NCBI GenBank assembly: GCA_963847945.1
Contig: CAWKBX010000015.1
Location: forward strand, 310,001-374,000
Direction: 5' to 3'
Source of the DNA: JANMJD01 sp963847945
GTDB lineage: Bacteria; Actinomycetota; Acidimicrobiia; Acidimicrobiales; Ilumatobacteraceae
Length of the DNA stretch: 64,000 nucleotides
Position numbers and translations under genes: made by a program. The notes beneath the pieces are model-generated. The model was not told the origin of the DNA. It saw only the letters and a program-made list of their open reading frames with translations, and ran no database searches. Every line of letters begins with the position of its first letter. Positions within the stretch are counted from its first letter, which is position 1. This document shows positions 49,501-58,711 of the stretch, piece by piece.

Positions 49501-51641
49501 TTCGTGGCAAAGGTGCCATCGCCGTTGTTCAACCACACCGAGGTGGCACCGGTGGGGAATGCCTGCTCGACCGCGGCGACCATGTCGAGGTCGTTGTCGT
49601 TGTCGGCATCAGCGAGGCCGATCGAACGGTAGATGTCGACACCGGTGAAGCCCGAGAGAGCCAGGCCCACTCGGTTGACCACCGAGGTGACCGGAGTTGT
49701 CGCGAACGTGCCATCGGCATTCCCGAACCACACGTAGGCGGTGTTGTTGAGCAGATCCTCGACCCACAACAGGTCGGCGCGACCGTCGCCGTTCAGGTCG
49801 CCGAGCATGGTGGCTTCGTCGATGTCGTCACCCATTGCGTAGGGCAATTCGTCGAGGTAGGTCTCGACCGGCATCGGCAGGTACGTGCCGGTGGCGGTAC
49901 CGAGGAAGACCCGGACCGGCGATTTGTCGAGTCCGCCAACTTCAAAGGCGTACAACACGTCGTCGATGTCGTCGCCATTGACGTCACCGAAAAGGGTCTT
50001 CTCGATGGCGGAGTCGCCGAAGCTGTCGATCGTGGGCTGCGGGGCGATCGATCGGCGGGTCGGGTCGAGTGTGCCGGTCGGGTTGAACTCGAATGAGTCG
50101 ATGGCTCCGCGATAGGCGTATTCGGTGGCCACGGCAATGTTGGTCGTGCAGACCGGGGCGTCGGGAACCGTGTTGCCCGATGCATCGATGTTCGTCCACG
50201 GGTTGCAGACGTCGACGACGCCGGTCGCTTGATCGGTGAAGCGGCCGAAGGTTCCTGCGCCGTTCGACGGGGTGACCGCGCTGCGTTGGGGCTCGGCGTC
50301 GAAGGTGAAGTCGCCGTTGCCCTGGTACACGGTGATTGTGACTTCGTTGTTCGGAGCAACGACCTCGTGGGCGAAAACGATGTCGATCATCCCGTCCGAC
50401 GTCACGTCGGCCAACATCGTCTGTTGGAAAATATCGGTACCGAAGATCCACGGCTCGGCTAACACGTTGGTTGTCGTCGAGGTGGCGTTGAAGCTGCCAC
50501 CAGTCGTCGCCGGCCAGACGTACACGGGCAAACGGTCCGAGGTGTCTTGGGTCGCGTCGGGCTGGAGCACGGTGTCGAAGCTCCAGAAGAGGTCGTCCTT
50601 GCCGTCGTCATTCAGGTCGCCGACCAAGTTGACCTGACCGACATCGGTGCCCGCGCCAAGGCCCAGCAGCTGGGTCGTGATCGATGAGCTGACCTCATTC
50701 GGGTTGAACGTTCCGTCGCCGTTCGACAGCCAGACCTTGACGGTGATGGGACTCAGTCCTTCGGCGACATAGATGATGTCGTCGCCATTGGCACCGTCGA
50801 CGTCACCCATCAACGTGGTGACAAGCACATCGGTTCCGAACACCTCGGGGTCACCCGAGAGTGTCAGACCCGAGGTCGCCACTGGGGCGTTCGGATAGAA
50901 CCCTCCGGCGACGCTGCCGTCATTGATCCACGCGTACGCCTGCGCGCCGCCCGAGCCGTCGTAGGCCCACACGATGTCGAGGCGACCGTCGTTGTTGACG
51001 TCACCGATCAACGTCTCCTCGGTACCGATCACGCTCCCGCCGAACATGTCGCTGATCTCGGCGGGGGTGTTCTCGACCGGAACCGAGGCATAGGAGCCAT
51101 CGGCATTGCCGAGATAGACGGCGATCGTTCGGCTGGTGCCGTTGAGCCACTGGCCCTCGGTGGCGACGACTACGTCACCGATCTGGTCGCTGTTCACGTC
51201 GGCGAACAGCGTCGACGTGTTAAGTTCGCGACCGAACCCTCCCGAGACGTAACCCACCTCGTTGACCTGCGTCGTCACTTCATCGGGGTAGAAGGTCCCG
51301 TTGTTTTTGGATCCCCACGTCGAGATCTGACCTTGGAGCGAAGGGCCGCCGTTCTCAGTGACGAAGACCACCTGACTGGAGCAGTTCACCGCCGCTTGTG
51401 CGATCGGAGCCTGACTCCCGAAGCTGGTGCTGACGATCGTCATTCCGCTCACCAGCCCGACCGTGAGGACGGCAACGGTCGCCCGATGTCGATCACGACT
51501 GCGCCACCTACCGCTCAACGGCCGAGGCGTCGGCACCAAAGGCGTGTGCGCGTCAACCCCCGGCGACAGTTCCTTGTCAACGAGCAAATCGGGTTTGATG
51601 TCCGCCAAGACACGGGAACGGGACTTGTTCCACCAGTTCAT
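37588..51641 (-). CDS. Giant secreted thrombospondin type 3-repeat surface protein, LPxTG-anchored, two frame breaks
   Basis: The gene encodes about 4,683 residues. A basic N-terminus and signal helix ('ATVAVLTVGLVSGMTIV...APIAQAAVN') lead to some ten FG-GAP/VCBS-like blades ('LIGDVNNDGRLDIVWAYD', 'MLGDVTGDGELDIVYAYD'), then a second propeller-like region ('GDGGSTWHGPFYFN'). From about 46920 down to 38140 the protein is almost entirely D-x-D-x-D-G-x-x-D calcium-binding repeats of TSP type 3. It ends with a DUF11-like domain and an L-P-T-T-G, a membrane helix and RRRR tail for sortase. One extra base near 47083 joins 'NFERDAP' to 'FWQSSVYKLDVGGD'; one near 42206 joins 'NGNGDFD' to 'DDDADGVPDYL'. 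The start 51641 has GGAGGG just upstream. Likely role: adhesion or a cell-surface coat. Confidence 0.83.
38140..46920 (-). repeat. Thrombospondin type 3 calcium-binding repeat array
   Basis: Nearly 8.8 kb codes for short D-x-D-x-D-G-x-x-D units joined by 'EKGTGATP', 'EDNNGNGDPTNDDADGDGVPNYLDPDA' and 'VEGN' connectors. Repetition is seen at protein and DNA level. The opposite strand shows many open frames here only because of the biased codon pattern. Confidence 0.9.
39601..41388 (-). repeat. Higher-order tandem repeat, 447-bp (149-residue) period, four copies
   Basis: The marker 'atagtt' after 'gggatcgag' (the 'NYLDPDA' codons) recurs at 39601, 40048, 40495, 40942 and 41389, exactly 447 bases apart each time. 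The next marker is at 41821, 432 bases on, where regularity breaks. Confidence 0.85.
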
Positions 51642-51684
51642 TTCACCCTCCGGTCGAGTAGTCACCCGACTACCATCAGTGTGA

Positions 51685-51712
51685 AGAATAGCTGAATATC
51701 GCTCTAAGTCAA
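51685..51712 (-). promoter_or_regulatory. Promoter of the giant surface protein gene
   Basis: On the minus strand TTGACT (51707-51712) and TATTCT (51685-51690) are separated by 16 bases, close to the sigma-70 consensus, 43 bases upstream of the ATG at 51641. Confidence 0.6.
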
Positions 51713-52313
51713 CTCACAACCACAATTTGCACCAATGGCCTATGAGTCGCGTCGCTTCTTTCTCCCGGGTCGCGATCTTGCCGTCGGACGCGTTGACACG
51801 CCCCGCCTGGATCGGTTCGAGGGAGACGACCTTCCAAGGAGGCCGGTAAGGAACCGGTAGACCTCCGCTGAGTCTCCGATGCCACCACGTACCCACCAAC
51901 GAGGACAATGCTTCAGTACGTGACTACTTCAATACTTCTCTACTCGCGAACGACACAACTTCGAGACGACAATCTGGCTTTCGTCGATCCCCGCGACGGC
52001 TCACCAGGCGGACCGTGACGGCCGAGGACGCGTGCTCAAGCTCGACCACGGTGCACGTCGGACGGGAGGACCGAGCACCGATTCCATCACCCGACGGAGG
52101 CGCTCGCGAGCTGGCCGAAGAGATTTCCTTGACGTTGGCTATAGACGAGCTGTTGCCCGACAGTCTTCGACCTCTGTCGAACCCCGACGAATCTTCAATA
52201 CTGCAACACTTCAACACTCGGTAGCGCCGAAGCTCGCATCACCGATGCCGATCCCCAAGTCGACTCTGCGCCACATGTCGGTGCCAGATTTCGGTGCCCG
52301 GTACGCTCGATGA
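51713..52313. other. 600 bp with no convincing gene
   Basis: The stretch between the giant gene's promoter and the amidase holds only short overlapping open frames on both strands (for example 52015-52224 plus, 51924-52217 minus), without recognisable motifs or ribosome sites. It is more AT-rich near 51900-51960. It may be a long intergenic spacer or degraded sequence. Confidence 0.45.
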
Positions 52314-53657
52314 ATGGCCCACTTCCCCTCATGCGACGAGCTGAACGTCCAACTCAGACAGGGCCAGATCACTGCCTCAGACCTCGCAGAGGAAGCCATC
52401 GATCGAGCTATCCACACGCCGTCCGCCTTCCTCCACCTGGCGACCGACGCATCCCGCGCCGAGGCTTGTCTCGCTGACGATCGTCGACATCGTGATGAAT
52501 TGGTGGGACCGCTCGACGGAATTCCTATCGCCTGGAAGGACCTTTTCGATGTGGCGGGGACCCGCACGACTGCGGGCTCCGCGTGCCTTGCTGCGGCGGC
52601 GGAGGCCTCCAACGACGCGCCATCGGTTGCCGCGCTGCGCCGCGCCGGAGCGATAGCGATCGGCAAGACCAATCTGTCGGAGTTTGCGTTCTCGGGACTT
52701 GGCCTCAACGCCCACTTCGGCACGCCGACGATCGATCGCCCCGGAGTCACGACCCGCGCCCCGGGAGGGTCGTCATCGGGCTCCGCTGTCGCGGTTCACC
52801 AAGGCATCGTGCCGATCGCCATGGGGACCGACACGGCCGGGTCAATCCGTATTCCCGCGGCATTCAACGGCCTCGTCGGCTACAAGAGCACGACCGCGCG
52901 CTACGACATGACTGGGGTCTTCCCCCTCGCCGCCACCTTCGACTCCATCGGTCCCCTCGCCCACACCGTCGCCGATTGCACCCTCGTCGACCAGGCCCTA
53001 CGGGGCATCCGTCACCCCATCGCAGCCGCGGCGCTGACCGGTCAGACTTTCGTCATCGACTCGGGCATCTTGGCCGACGGGGTCGTCACCGACGTGGTGC
53101 GCAACAACCTCCTGGCCACGATGGAGACCGTGAGTCGGCAAGGTGCAACGGTGATCACTCGTCTCGTTCCAGCGATTCCCGAAACCCGCACATGGCTCGA
53201 CGAACTCGGTTGGCCGGGGGCCGCCGAGGGCTACCGATTTCATGCCGAACGCCTCGCCGGGCCCGACCGCAACCTCATCGATCCCCGGATCATGGCCCGT
53301 TTGGAACTGGGCCGATCGATGCCCGAGGAGCGTTACCAACGCCTGCTCGAGATCCGCCGCGAGATGCAGGCCCGAATCGTCGACGAACTCGACGGCGCCA
53401 TCCTCGTCACCCCGACCGTCGGCCATGTCGCCCCGGAGCTTGCCCCGCTCGATGCCGATCCCGATGTGTTCGCCCGGGTCAACATCGCCACCCTCCGATT
53501 GACGATGATCGGCAGCTTTCTCGACATGCCTGCGCTGGCGATGCCCTCGGGGGTCGATCACCAGGACCTACCGACCAGCGTGCAGTTCTCGCTCCCGTCG
53601 GGCGATGACGATCGCCTGCTCTCGGCAGGACTCGCGATCGACGCCGCGCTGTCATAG
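52314..53657 (+). CDS. Amidase signature family hydrolase
   Basis: It cleaves amide bonds, probably of a small molecule, in the cytosol. The 447-residue protein has the Ser-cisSer-Lys triad: Lys in 'PIAWKDLFDVAG' near residue 73, the Ser-rich signature 'APGGSSSGSAVAVHQGIVPIAMGTDTAGSIRIPAAFNGLVGYKS' region near 145-190. C-terminal parts 'GAILVTPTVGHVAPEL' and 'LDMPALAMPSGVD' are typical. It is not clearly a GatA subunit, since the length and C-terminus fit stand-alone amidases. The MFS transporter gene starts 11 bases downstream, suggesting uptake or export of its substrate or product. Confidence 0.9.
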   Translation: MAHFPSCDELNVQLRQGQITASDLAEEAIDRAIHTPSAFLHLATDASRAEACLADDRRHRDELVGPLDGIPIAWKDLFDVAGTRTTAGSACLAAAAEASNDAPSVAALRRAGAIAIGKTNLSEFAFSGLGLNAHFGTPTIDRPGVTTRAPGGSSSGSAVAVHQGIVPIAMGTDTAGSIRIPAAFNGLVGYKSTTARYDMTGVFPLAATFDSIGPLAHTVADCTLVDQALRGIRHPIAAAALTGQTFVIDSGILADGVVTDVVRNNLLATMETVSRQGATVITRLVPAIPETRTWLDELGWPGAAEGYRFHAERLAGPDRNLIDPRIMARLELGRSMPEERYQRLLEIRREMQARIVDELDGAILVTPTVGHVAPELAPLDADPDVFARVNIATLRLTMIGSFLDMPALAMPSGVDHQDLPTSVQFSLPSGDDDRLLSAGLAIDAALS

Positions 53658-53668
53658 AGTCACCAACC

Positions 53669-54994
53669 GTGACAGACGGGTCGATCGGGGATGTGGGGCC
53701 GGCCACCAAGGATCTCGCCCTGGCCATTTGGGGATTGTTCGTCGGCCTCGCCCTGCTCCTCGTGGCCTCCGGTTTGTTCGGCACCCTCCTCGGCGTCCGT
53801 TCCGAACTGCGGCAACTCCCCACGGCCGTCAGCGGCCTGATCAGCGCGGCGTACTATGCCGGCTTCCTCGCCGGGTCTCGCCTGACCCTCGATGCACTGG
53901 TGAGGGTTGGCCACATCCGGGTCTACGCGGCGCTGGCCTCGCTGCTCTCGGCAGCGATCCTCGGGGTCGGAATGGCCAACGCTCCCGCGGCCTGGGCGGC
54001 GTTACGGTTCATCACCGGGATGTGCATCGCCGGCCAGTACGTCGTCGCCGAGTCATGGCTCAACGATCTTGCCGACAACGAAAATCGGGGCCGGCTGCTG
54101 TCGATCTATCTGGTGGTCACCTCCGGCGCATTCGGAGTCGGCCAACTGCTCCTCAACTCGTTCGACCCCCGCGCTTTGACTGGTTTCGCCATCGCCAGCA
54201 TTCTCACTTCTTTGGCCGTCGCTCCGGTCACGCTCTCCGAGGCCGACACGCCGGCTACCGAGGGCCGCGAACACATCTCCATCCGCGAGCTCGCCAAGGT
54301 CGTGCCGACCGGCGTGGGGGCCTGCTTCCTCGTCGGCGCGGCCCACGGAGCGCTGACCGGCATGGCCGCGATCTATGCCACCCGCGTCGGCCTCTCCCCC
54401 GGCCGCACCGCCCTGTTCGTCGCCGCCCCGACGATCGGGGGCGTGGTGTTCCAATGGCCGATCGCCTCGGCATCCGACGACGTCGACCGCCGCGCCGTCG
54501 GTATCGCCGCTGCCACCGGTGCCGGCATCGCCGCGCTCCTCCTCCTCCTCGGCCCGGCGTCGAGCCCGATGGCGATCGCGCTGATGGCACTGCTCGGCGG
54601 AGCCAGCTATCCGCTCTACTCCATTGCCGCCGCCTATACCAACGACTGGGTCGACCCGGCTCATGTCAATGCCGCCGCCTCACAGCTCGTCACCCTCTAC
54701 GGCCTCGGAGCAATCGTCGGACCGTTCCTGGCCGCCCTGTTGATGACCACCAACGGGCCGACCGGCTTCTACTGGTCGATGATCGCCATCCACGCTGCCA
54801 TCGTCTTCTTCCTCATCTATCGCCGTCGAGCCTGGCGGACACCGCTGATCGAGCGACCATGGCGAGAGGTATCGGTACCCGCCCGGGTGTTCTTCATCCC
54901 GGCAACGGTCGTTGCCATGGGACGTCGAATTCGGACACCGGTCACTGATGCCGACTCAACCGGCGAGCCAGTAGACGGCGACGAACGGCGGTAA
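53669..54994 (+). CDS. MFS transporter (YcaD-like)
   Basis: It is a 12-helix major facilitator of 441 residues in the cytoplasmic membrane. The segments include 'LALAIWGLFVGLALLLVASGLFGTLLG' region (residues about 16-42), 'SGLISAAYYAGFLAGSRLTL' (about 56-75), 'RFITGMCIAGQYVVAESWLNDLADNENRGRLLSIYLV' region (about 110-148) and 'GGASYPLYSIAAAYTNDW' (about 310-328). The 'ESWLND...NRG' motif and 'GASYPLYSI' are the hallmarks of the YcaD group. The GTG start at 53669 is 11 bases after the amidase stop. The substrate is unknown. Confidence 0.87.
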   Translation: MTDGSIGDVGPATKDLALAIWGLFVGLALLLVASGLFGTLLGVRSELRQLPTAVSGLISAAYYAGFLAGSRLTLDALVRVGHIRVYAALASLLSAAILGVGMANAPAAWAALRFITGMCIAGQYVVAESWLNDLADNENRGRLLSIYLVVTSGAFGVGQLLLNSFDPRALTGFAIASILTSLAVAPVTLSEADTPATEGREHISIRELAKVVPTGVGACFLVGAAHGALTGMAAIYATRVGLSPGRTALFVAAPTIGGVVFQWPIASASDDVDRRAVGIAAATGAGIAALLLLLGPASSPMAIALMALLGGASYPLYSIAAAYTNDWVDPAHVNAAASQLVTLYGLGAIVGPFLAALLMTTNGPTGFYWSMIAIHAAIVFFLIYRRRAWRTPLIERPWREVSVPARVFFIPATVVAMGRRIRTPVTDADSTGEPVDGDERR

Positions 54995-55002
54995 TTGCGT
55001 CC

Positions 55003-56502
55003 TCAGCGCATCGTGAACGGGTCGGGGGCCGACGCCGAGGACGTGTTGACCCACACGGTCTTGGGTCGTGAATAGTCGAGCAGGCTCTCGCTGCCGCTCT
55101 CGCGTCCGTACCCGGTCAAGCCGTCGCCGCCGAAGGGCACCGACGGCGAGATCACCCGGTAGGTGTTCACATAGACGATCCCGGCGTGCAGGCGACGAGT
55201 CAGCCGCATCGCTCGCCCGACCTCACCGGTGAACACCCCCGCCGCGTAGTGGTAGGGGCTGTCGTTGGCGGCTCGGATCACCTCGGCCTCATCACCGAAT
55301 CGGAACGCCGAGAGCACGGGCCCGAACAGCTCCTGGCGGGCCGCCGTGATCTCGTTCGTCGGACAGTGAATCACGGTTGGCGTGTACCACCAGCCGTCGC
55401 GGAACTCGGGCGCGAGCGTCGGCCGTCGACCCCCGGCGACGACCGTTGCCCCCTCGATCGCGGCCAGTGCTACCGCCCGCTCGATCTGCGCCAACTGCCC
55501 CGGTGTCGCCAACGGGCCGATCTCGCTGGTGGCCGCCTCGGGGTCACCGACGATGATCGAATCGGCACGGGCCACCACCCGTTCGATCAGTTCATCGAAG
55601 CACCGTTCGTGCACGTAGACGCGGGTGCCGGCGACGCAGCTCTGCCCCGCCGCGCCGAAGTTGGCGGCGATGATCCCGTTGGTCGCCGAGTCGAGATCGG
55701 CGTCGTCGAACACGATGATCGGCGACTTGCCCCCGAGTTCGAGGGTCACGACCGCCAGGTTCTCCGCCGAGTTACGCACGACGTGACGGGCGGTCTCGTG
55801 GCCCCCGGTGAAGGCGATCCGGGCCACCATCGGGTGACTGGTCAACGCCCGCCCACACGTCTCGCCGTCGCCGGTGATCACGTTGAGCACCCCCGGCGGC
55901 AGGCCGACCTCGTCGGCAAGCCGTGCCAGTTCGAGCAGCGCCGCCGGGCCATGCTCCGACGCCTTGAGCACCACCGCGTTCCCGCATGCCAGCGCCGGGC
56001 CGACTTTGACGGCCGACAGAAACAACTGGTTGTTCCACGGGATCACCCCGGCCACGACCCCGATCGGTTCGCGCAGCGTGAACGCCATCAGATCGGCTTT
56101 GTCGGTGGCGAACGTCGACCCCTGCAGTTGCCCGGTCGCCGAGGCAAAGAAGTCGTAGTACTCGGCGATATAGGCGGTCGTCGCCCGGGTCTCACGCAGC
56201 AGCTTGCCCGTATCGCGGGTCTCGACGACGGCAACCCGCTCGGCCTGCTCGGCCAGGGCGACACCGAGGCGGCGGATCAGCTTGGCCCGTTGCGGCGGCG
56301 TCATCGCGGCCCACGGTCCGTCGTACATTGCCCGGTGGGCGGCCCGCACCGCTCGGTCAACGTCGGCGGCGGTGGCGGCTGGAAAGGTGGCCCACTCCCG
56401 CCCGGTCGCCGGGTTGATCGAGGCCATCGTCCGCCCGTCGCCGGACGCACACCACTCGCCGTCGATGTACATCGACAGGCGTTCCAGTTCGACGGAGCTC
56501 AT
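55003..56502 (-). CDS. NAD(P)-dependent aldehyde dehydrogenase
   Basis: It oxidises an aldehyde to the acid. The 499-residue protein shows 'IPWNNQLFLSAVKVGPALACGNAVVLKASEHGP' region near residue 155-185, 'FTGGHETAR' near 235, the general-base Glu in 'TLELGGKSPIIVFDDADL' near 258, and the nucleophile Cys in 'AAGQSCVAGTRVYV' near 292. 'QELFGPVLS' near 385 and 'VPFGGDGLTGYGRESG' near 455 complete the family. Its ATG overlaps the stop of the DUF1185 gene by one base (TGATG). The linked amidase, transporter and DUF1185 genes suggest amine or amide catabolism (inference). Confidence 0.93.
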   Translation of the reverse strand: MSSVELERLSMYIDGEWCASGDGRTMASINPATGREWATFPAATAADVDRAVRAAHRAMYDGPWAAMTPPQRAKLIRRLGVALAEQAERVAVVETRDTGKLLRETRATTAYIAEYYDFFASATGQLQGSTFATDKADLMAFTLREPIGVVAGVIPWNNQLFLSAVKVGPALACGNAVVLKASEHGPAALLELARLADEVGLPPGVLNVITGDGETCGRALTSHPMVARIAFTGGHETARHVVRNSAENLAVVTLELGGKSPIIVFDDADLDSATNGIIAANFGAAGQSCVAGTRVYVHERCFDELIERVVARADSIIVGDPEAATSEIGPLATPGQLAQIERAVALAAIEGATVVAGGRRPTLAPEFRDGWWYTPTVIHCPTNEITAARQELFGPVLSAFRFGDEAEVIRAANDSPYHYAAGVFTGEVGRAMRLTRRLHAGIVYVNTYRVISPSVPFGGDGLTGYGRESGSESLLDYSRPKTVWVNTSSASAPDPFTMR

Positions 56503-57128
56503 CAGGAACCACCGACCTCGCCGGCCGCCGCGGCCTCTACGGCGAGCTCCTCCATATCGAGGTAGCGATTGCCGATCCGTGGGTGCAGCCGGCCACCCGT
56601 GGAGGCCCCGAGGGCGACGACCAGTTCGTCGGGCCCCGGTGCATCGGAGATGACGAAGCTGTGCGTCAGATAGTGCGAGCGCAGGCCTTCATCGAGCTTG
56701 TGCATCATCGGAATCACGACCTGCGCCCCCGCCGCTGCGCGACTGTTGGTGAACGACAGGTAGGCCGTTCCGCCGACGGCATCGCGATACGCGTTGCCGA
56801 ACCGCAGGGTGTGGATCAGCGCCGAGGCATGCTCGACCTCGCCGTTCACGCCGACCAGGGCCGCCTTGCCGTACCCCTCCACCCGGTCCGGCCCACCGCA
56901 CGCATCAAGGATCTCACCGACCAGAAGTTCACCGAGCGAGGGTGCAATCGCCAGAATCTGCGGTCGCAGGTTCTCGACGAACCCCTGCCCCGCCCACGGG
57001 TTGGGCAGCACCGCCGCCACGCCGACCATGCGCACGGGCCCGCCCGGCCGACCATCGACGTGGATGTCCTCGACATAACGAACGAGTTTGCGAATCTGCA
57101 GCGTGCCCACGATGTCCATCGCCGCCAT
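56502..57128 (-). CDS. DUF1185 / amino acid synthesis family protein
   Basis: It has 208 residues from the ATG at 57128. Family segments seen are 'LRKLVRYVEDIHVDGG-like' start, 'VGVAAVLPNPWAGQGFVENLRP', 'GELLVGEILDACGG', 'YGKAALVGVNGEVEHASALIHTLRFGNAYRDAVGG' region near 90-125, and 'PLDI-like' end replaced by 'RIGNRYLDMEELA'. The catalytic function is not firmly established; the name comes from the database family. Alternative starts lie at 57143 and 57119. It is the first gene of an operon with the aldehyde dehydrogenase, sharing a TGATG junction. Confidence 0.8.
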   Translation of the reverse strand: MAAMDIVGTLQIRKLVRYVEDIHVDGRPGGPVRMVGVAAVLPNPWAGQGFVENLRPQILAIAPSLGELLVGEILDACGGPDRVEGYGKAALVGVNGEVEHASALIHTLRFGNAYRDAVGGTAYLSFTNSRAAAGAQVVIPMMHKLDEGLRSHYLTHSFVISDAPGPDELVVALGASTGGRLHPRIGNRYLDMEELAVEAAAAGEVGGS

Positions 57129-57214
57129 CCTGGCACAGCCCATCTCGGCCGGAGCGAGCCACCTTCACCCGTGTCGATGCGGGTGGCGCGAGCACCGAGT
57201 AAAACGGTCGAGCT

Positions 57215-58711
57215 ATGAACATCGATGAGATCACCGCCGATTTGCACGCCGAAGTCCAACGCACGGCCACCGAGACCCACTGCCCGTCAATCGCCTGGTG
57301 CGTTGCCCATCACGGGGTGATCACCCATCACGGCATCGCCCGCAGCACCGACGTCGGGGGCGACGAGTTCGATGCTGACGAGCGAACTCGCGTGTACCGG
57401 ATCGCCTCGATGACCAAGAGCTTCACGGCCGCCACGGTGCTCACCTTGTGCGACGACGGGCTCCTGCGGCTCGACGATTCGATCGCCTCGATCGCCCCTG
57501 AGCTCGCCGCCATCCGCCATCCAGCCCCGGACGCACCCGAGATCACCGTGCGACACCTGTTATCGATGGCGTCCGGGCTGGCCACCGACGACGCCTGGGC
57601 CGACCGCCATCTCGACTTCACCGACGCCGACCTCGACGAGATCTATGACCGCGGTGCGACCTTTGCCGTGGTCACCGGCACCGAGTTCGAGTACTCGAAC
57701 CTTGGCTACGCGATCCTCGGCCGCATCATCCAACAGGTGACCGGCCGCCGGCCGCAAGACGTAACCACCGAGCGCATCCTGCGTCCGCTCGGACTGCTTG
57801 ACACGACCTGGACGCCGCCCACCGACAAGCCGTGGGCGCCGCCGTTTCGCGTCCAGGACGGGGAGAACGTAACCGAGCCGCCACCCCTCGGCGATGGTGG
57901 TCTCGCCCCGATGGGTGGGCTGTGGAGCAACCTGAACGACCTTGTCGCGTGGACCCATTGGATGGGTGAGGCGTTCCGCAACGAGGGCGACGACACGGCT
58001 GTTCGACGAGCGTCGCGGCGACTCATGCAAACGACCCAGACCTACCGATTCCTCGACCATCGGCCGGCCTCGGGGCCCGACGGAGCATCGGTGGCCAACA
58101 GCGAAGGCTACGGATTCGGTCTGTGCGTCGATCACGACGACCGCCACGGCCTCGTCGTCCATCACACCGGCGGGCTCCCCGGCTATGGCTCGAACATGCG
58201 TTGGCTGCCCCACCGTGGCCTGGCCATCATCGCCCTCGCCAATGTCACCTACGCCCGTATGGAAGCCCTGACCATGCGACTGCTCGATCGACTCGGCGAC
58301 CTCGGAGCGATCCCTGCCGTGCCGCCGAGCTCCTGGCCCGAGTTGGAGCGCGCCGGGCGCAGGCTGATCGACCTCCTCAACGGGTGGAGCGACGAACGCG
58401 CCGATGAACTGTTCGCCGACAACGTGGCCCTCGACGAGTCGTTCGCACGCCGTGAGGGGGCGGCCCGTCGACTGATCGGACTCCACGGCATCCTGAGGTT
58501 TTCGGCGGTTCGAGCATCCTGGGCAACGAGCGGGGTTGTGGTCGCCAAGGGCGCCGACAACTCAACGGTCGAGATCAACATCGAGCTGACCCCACAGGTA
58601 CCGCCGCTGATCCAGCTGTACACCGCGCCCGTGATGGCGCCACCGGATTCGCTGCGCACCCACCAACTACAGTCGCCGCATCCGACTCTGAAAGGTTCTT
58701 GTGACTGCTGA
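57215..58711 (+). CDS. Serine hydrolase, beta-lactamase class C/penicillin-binding-protein-like
   Basis: It is a 498-residue hydrolase with S-x-x-K 'SMTK' near residue 65, Y-x-N 'YSNLGYAILGRII' near 158, and H-x-G in 'VVHHTGGLPGYGSNM' near 315. The C-terminal 120 residues, 'GWSDERADELFADNVALDES' and 'LRFSAVRASWATSGVV', form an extra DUF3471/NTF2-like domain. No signal peptide is seen, so it acts in the cytosol or leaves by another route. It could be a D-alanyl-D-alanine carboxypeptidase-like, esterase or peptidase enzyme. Its 3' end overlaps the next start by 11 bases. Confidence 0.87.
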   Translation: MNIDEITADLHAEVQRTATETHCPSIAWCVAHHGVITHHGIARSTDVGGDEFDADERTRVYRIASMTKSFTAATVLTLCDDGLLRLDDSIASIAPELAAIRHPAPDAPEITVRHLLSMASGLATDDAWADRHLDFTDADLDEIYDRGATFAVVTGTEFEYSNLGYAILGRIIQQVTGRRPQDVTTERILRPLGLLDTTWTPPTDKPWAPPFRVQDGENVTEPPPLGDGGLAPMGGLWSNLNDLVAWTHWMGEAFRNEGDDTAVRRASRRLMQTTQTYRFLDHRPASGPDGASVANSEGYGFGLCVDHDDRHGLVVHHTGGLPGYGSNMRWLPHRGLAIIALANVTYARMEALTMRLLDRLGDLGAIPAVPPSSWPELERAGRRLIDLLNGWSDERADELFADNVALDESFARREGAARRLIGLHGILRFSAVRASWATSGVVVAKGADNSTVEINIELTPQVPPLIQLYTAPVMAPPDSLRTHQLQSPHPTLKGSCDC

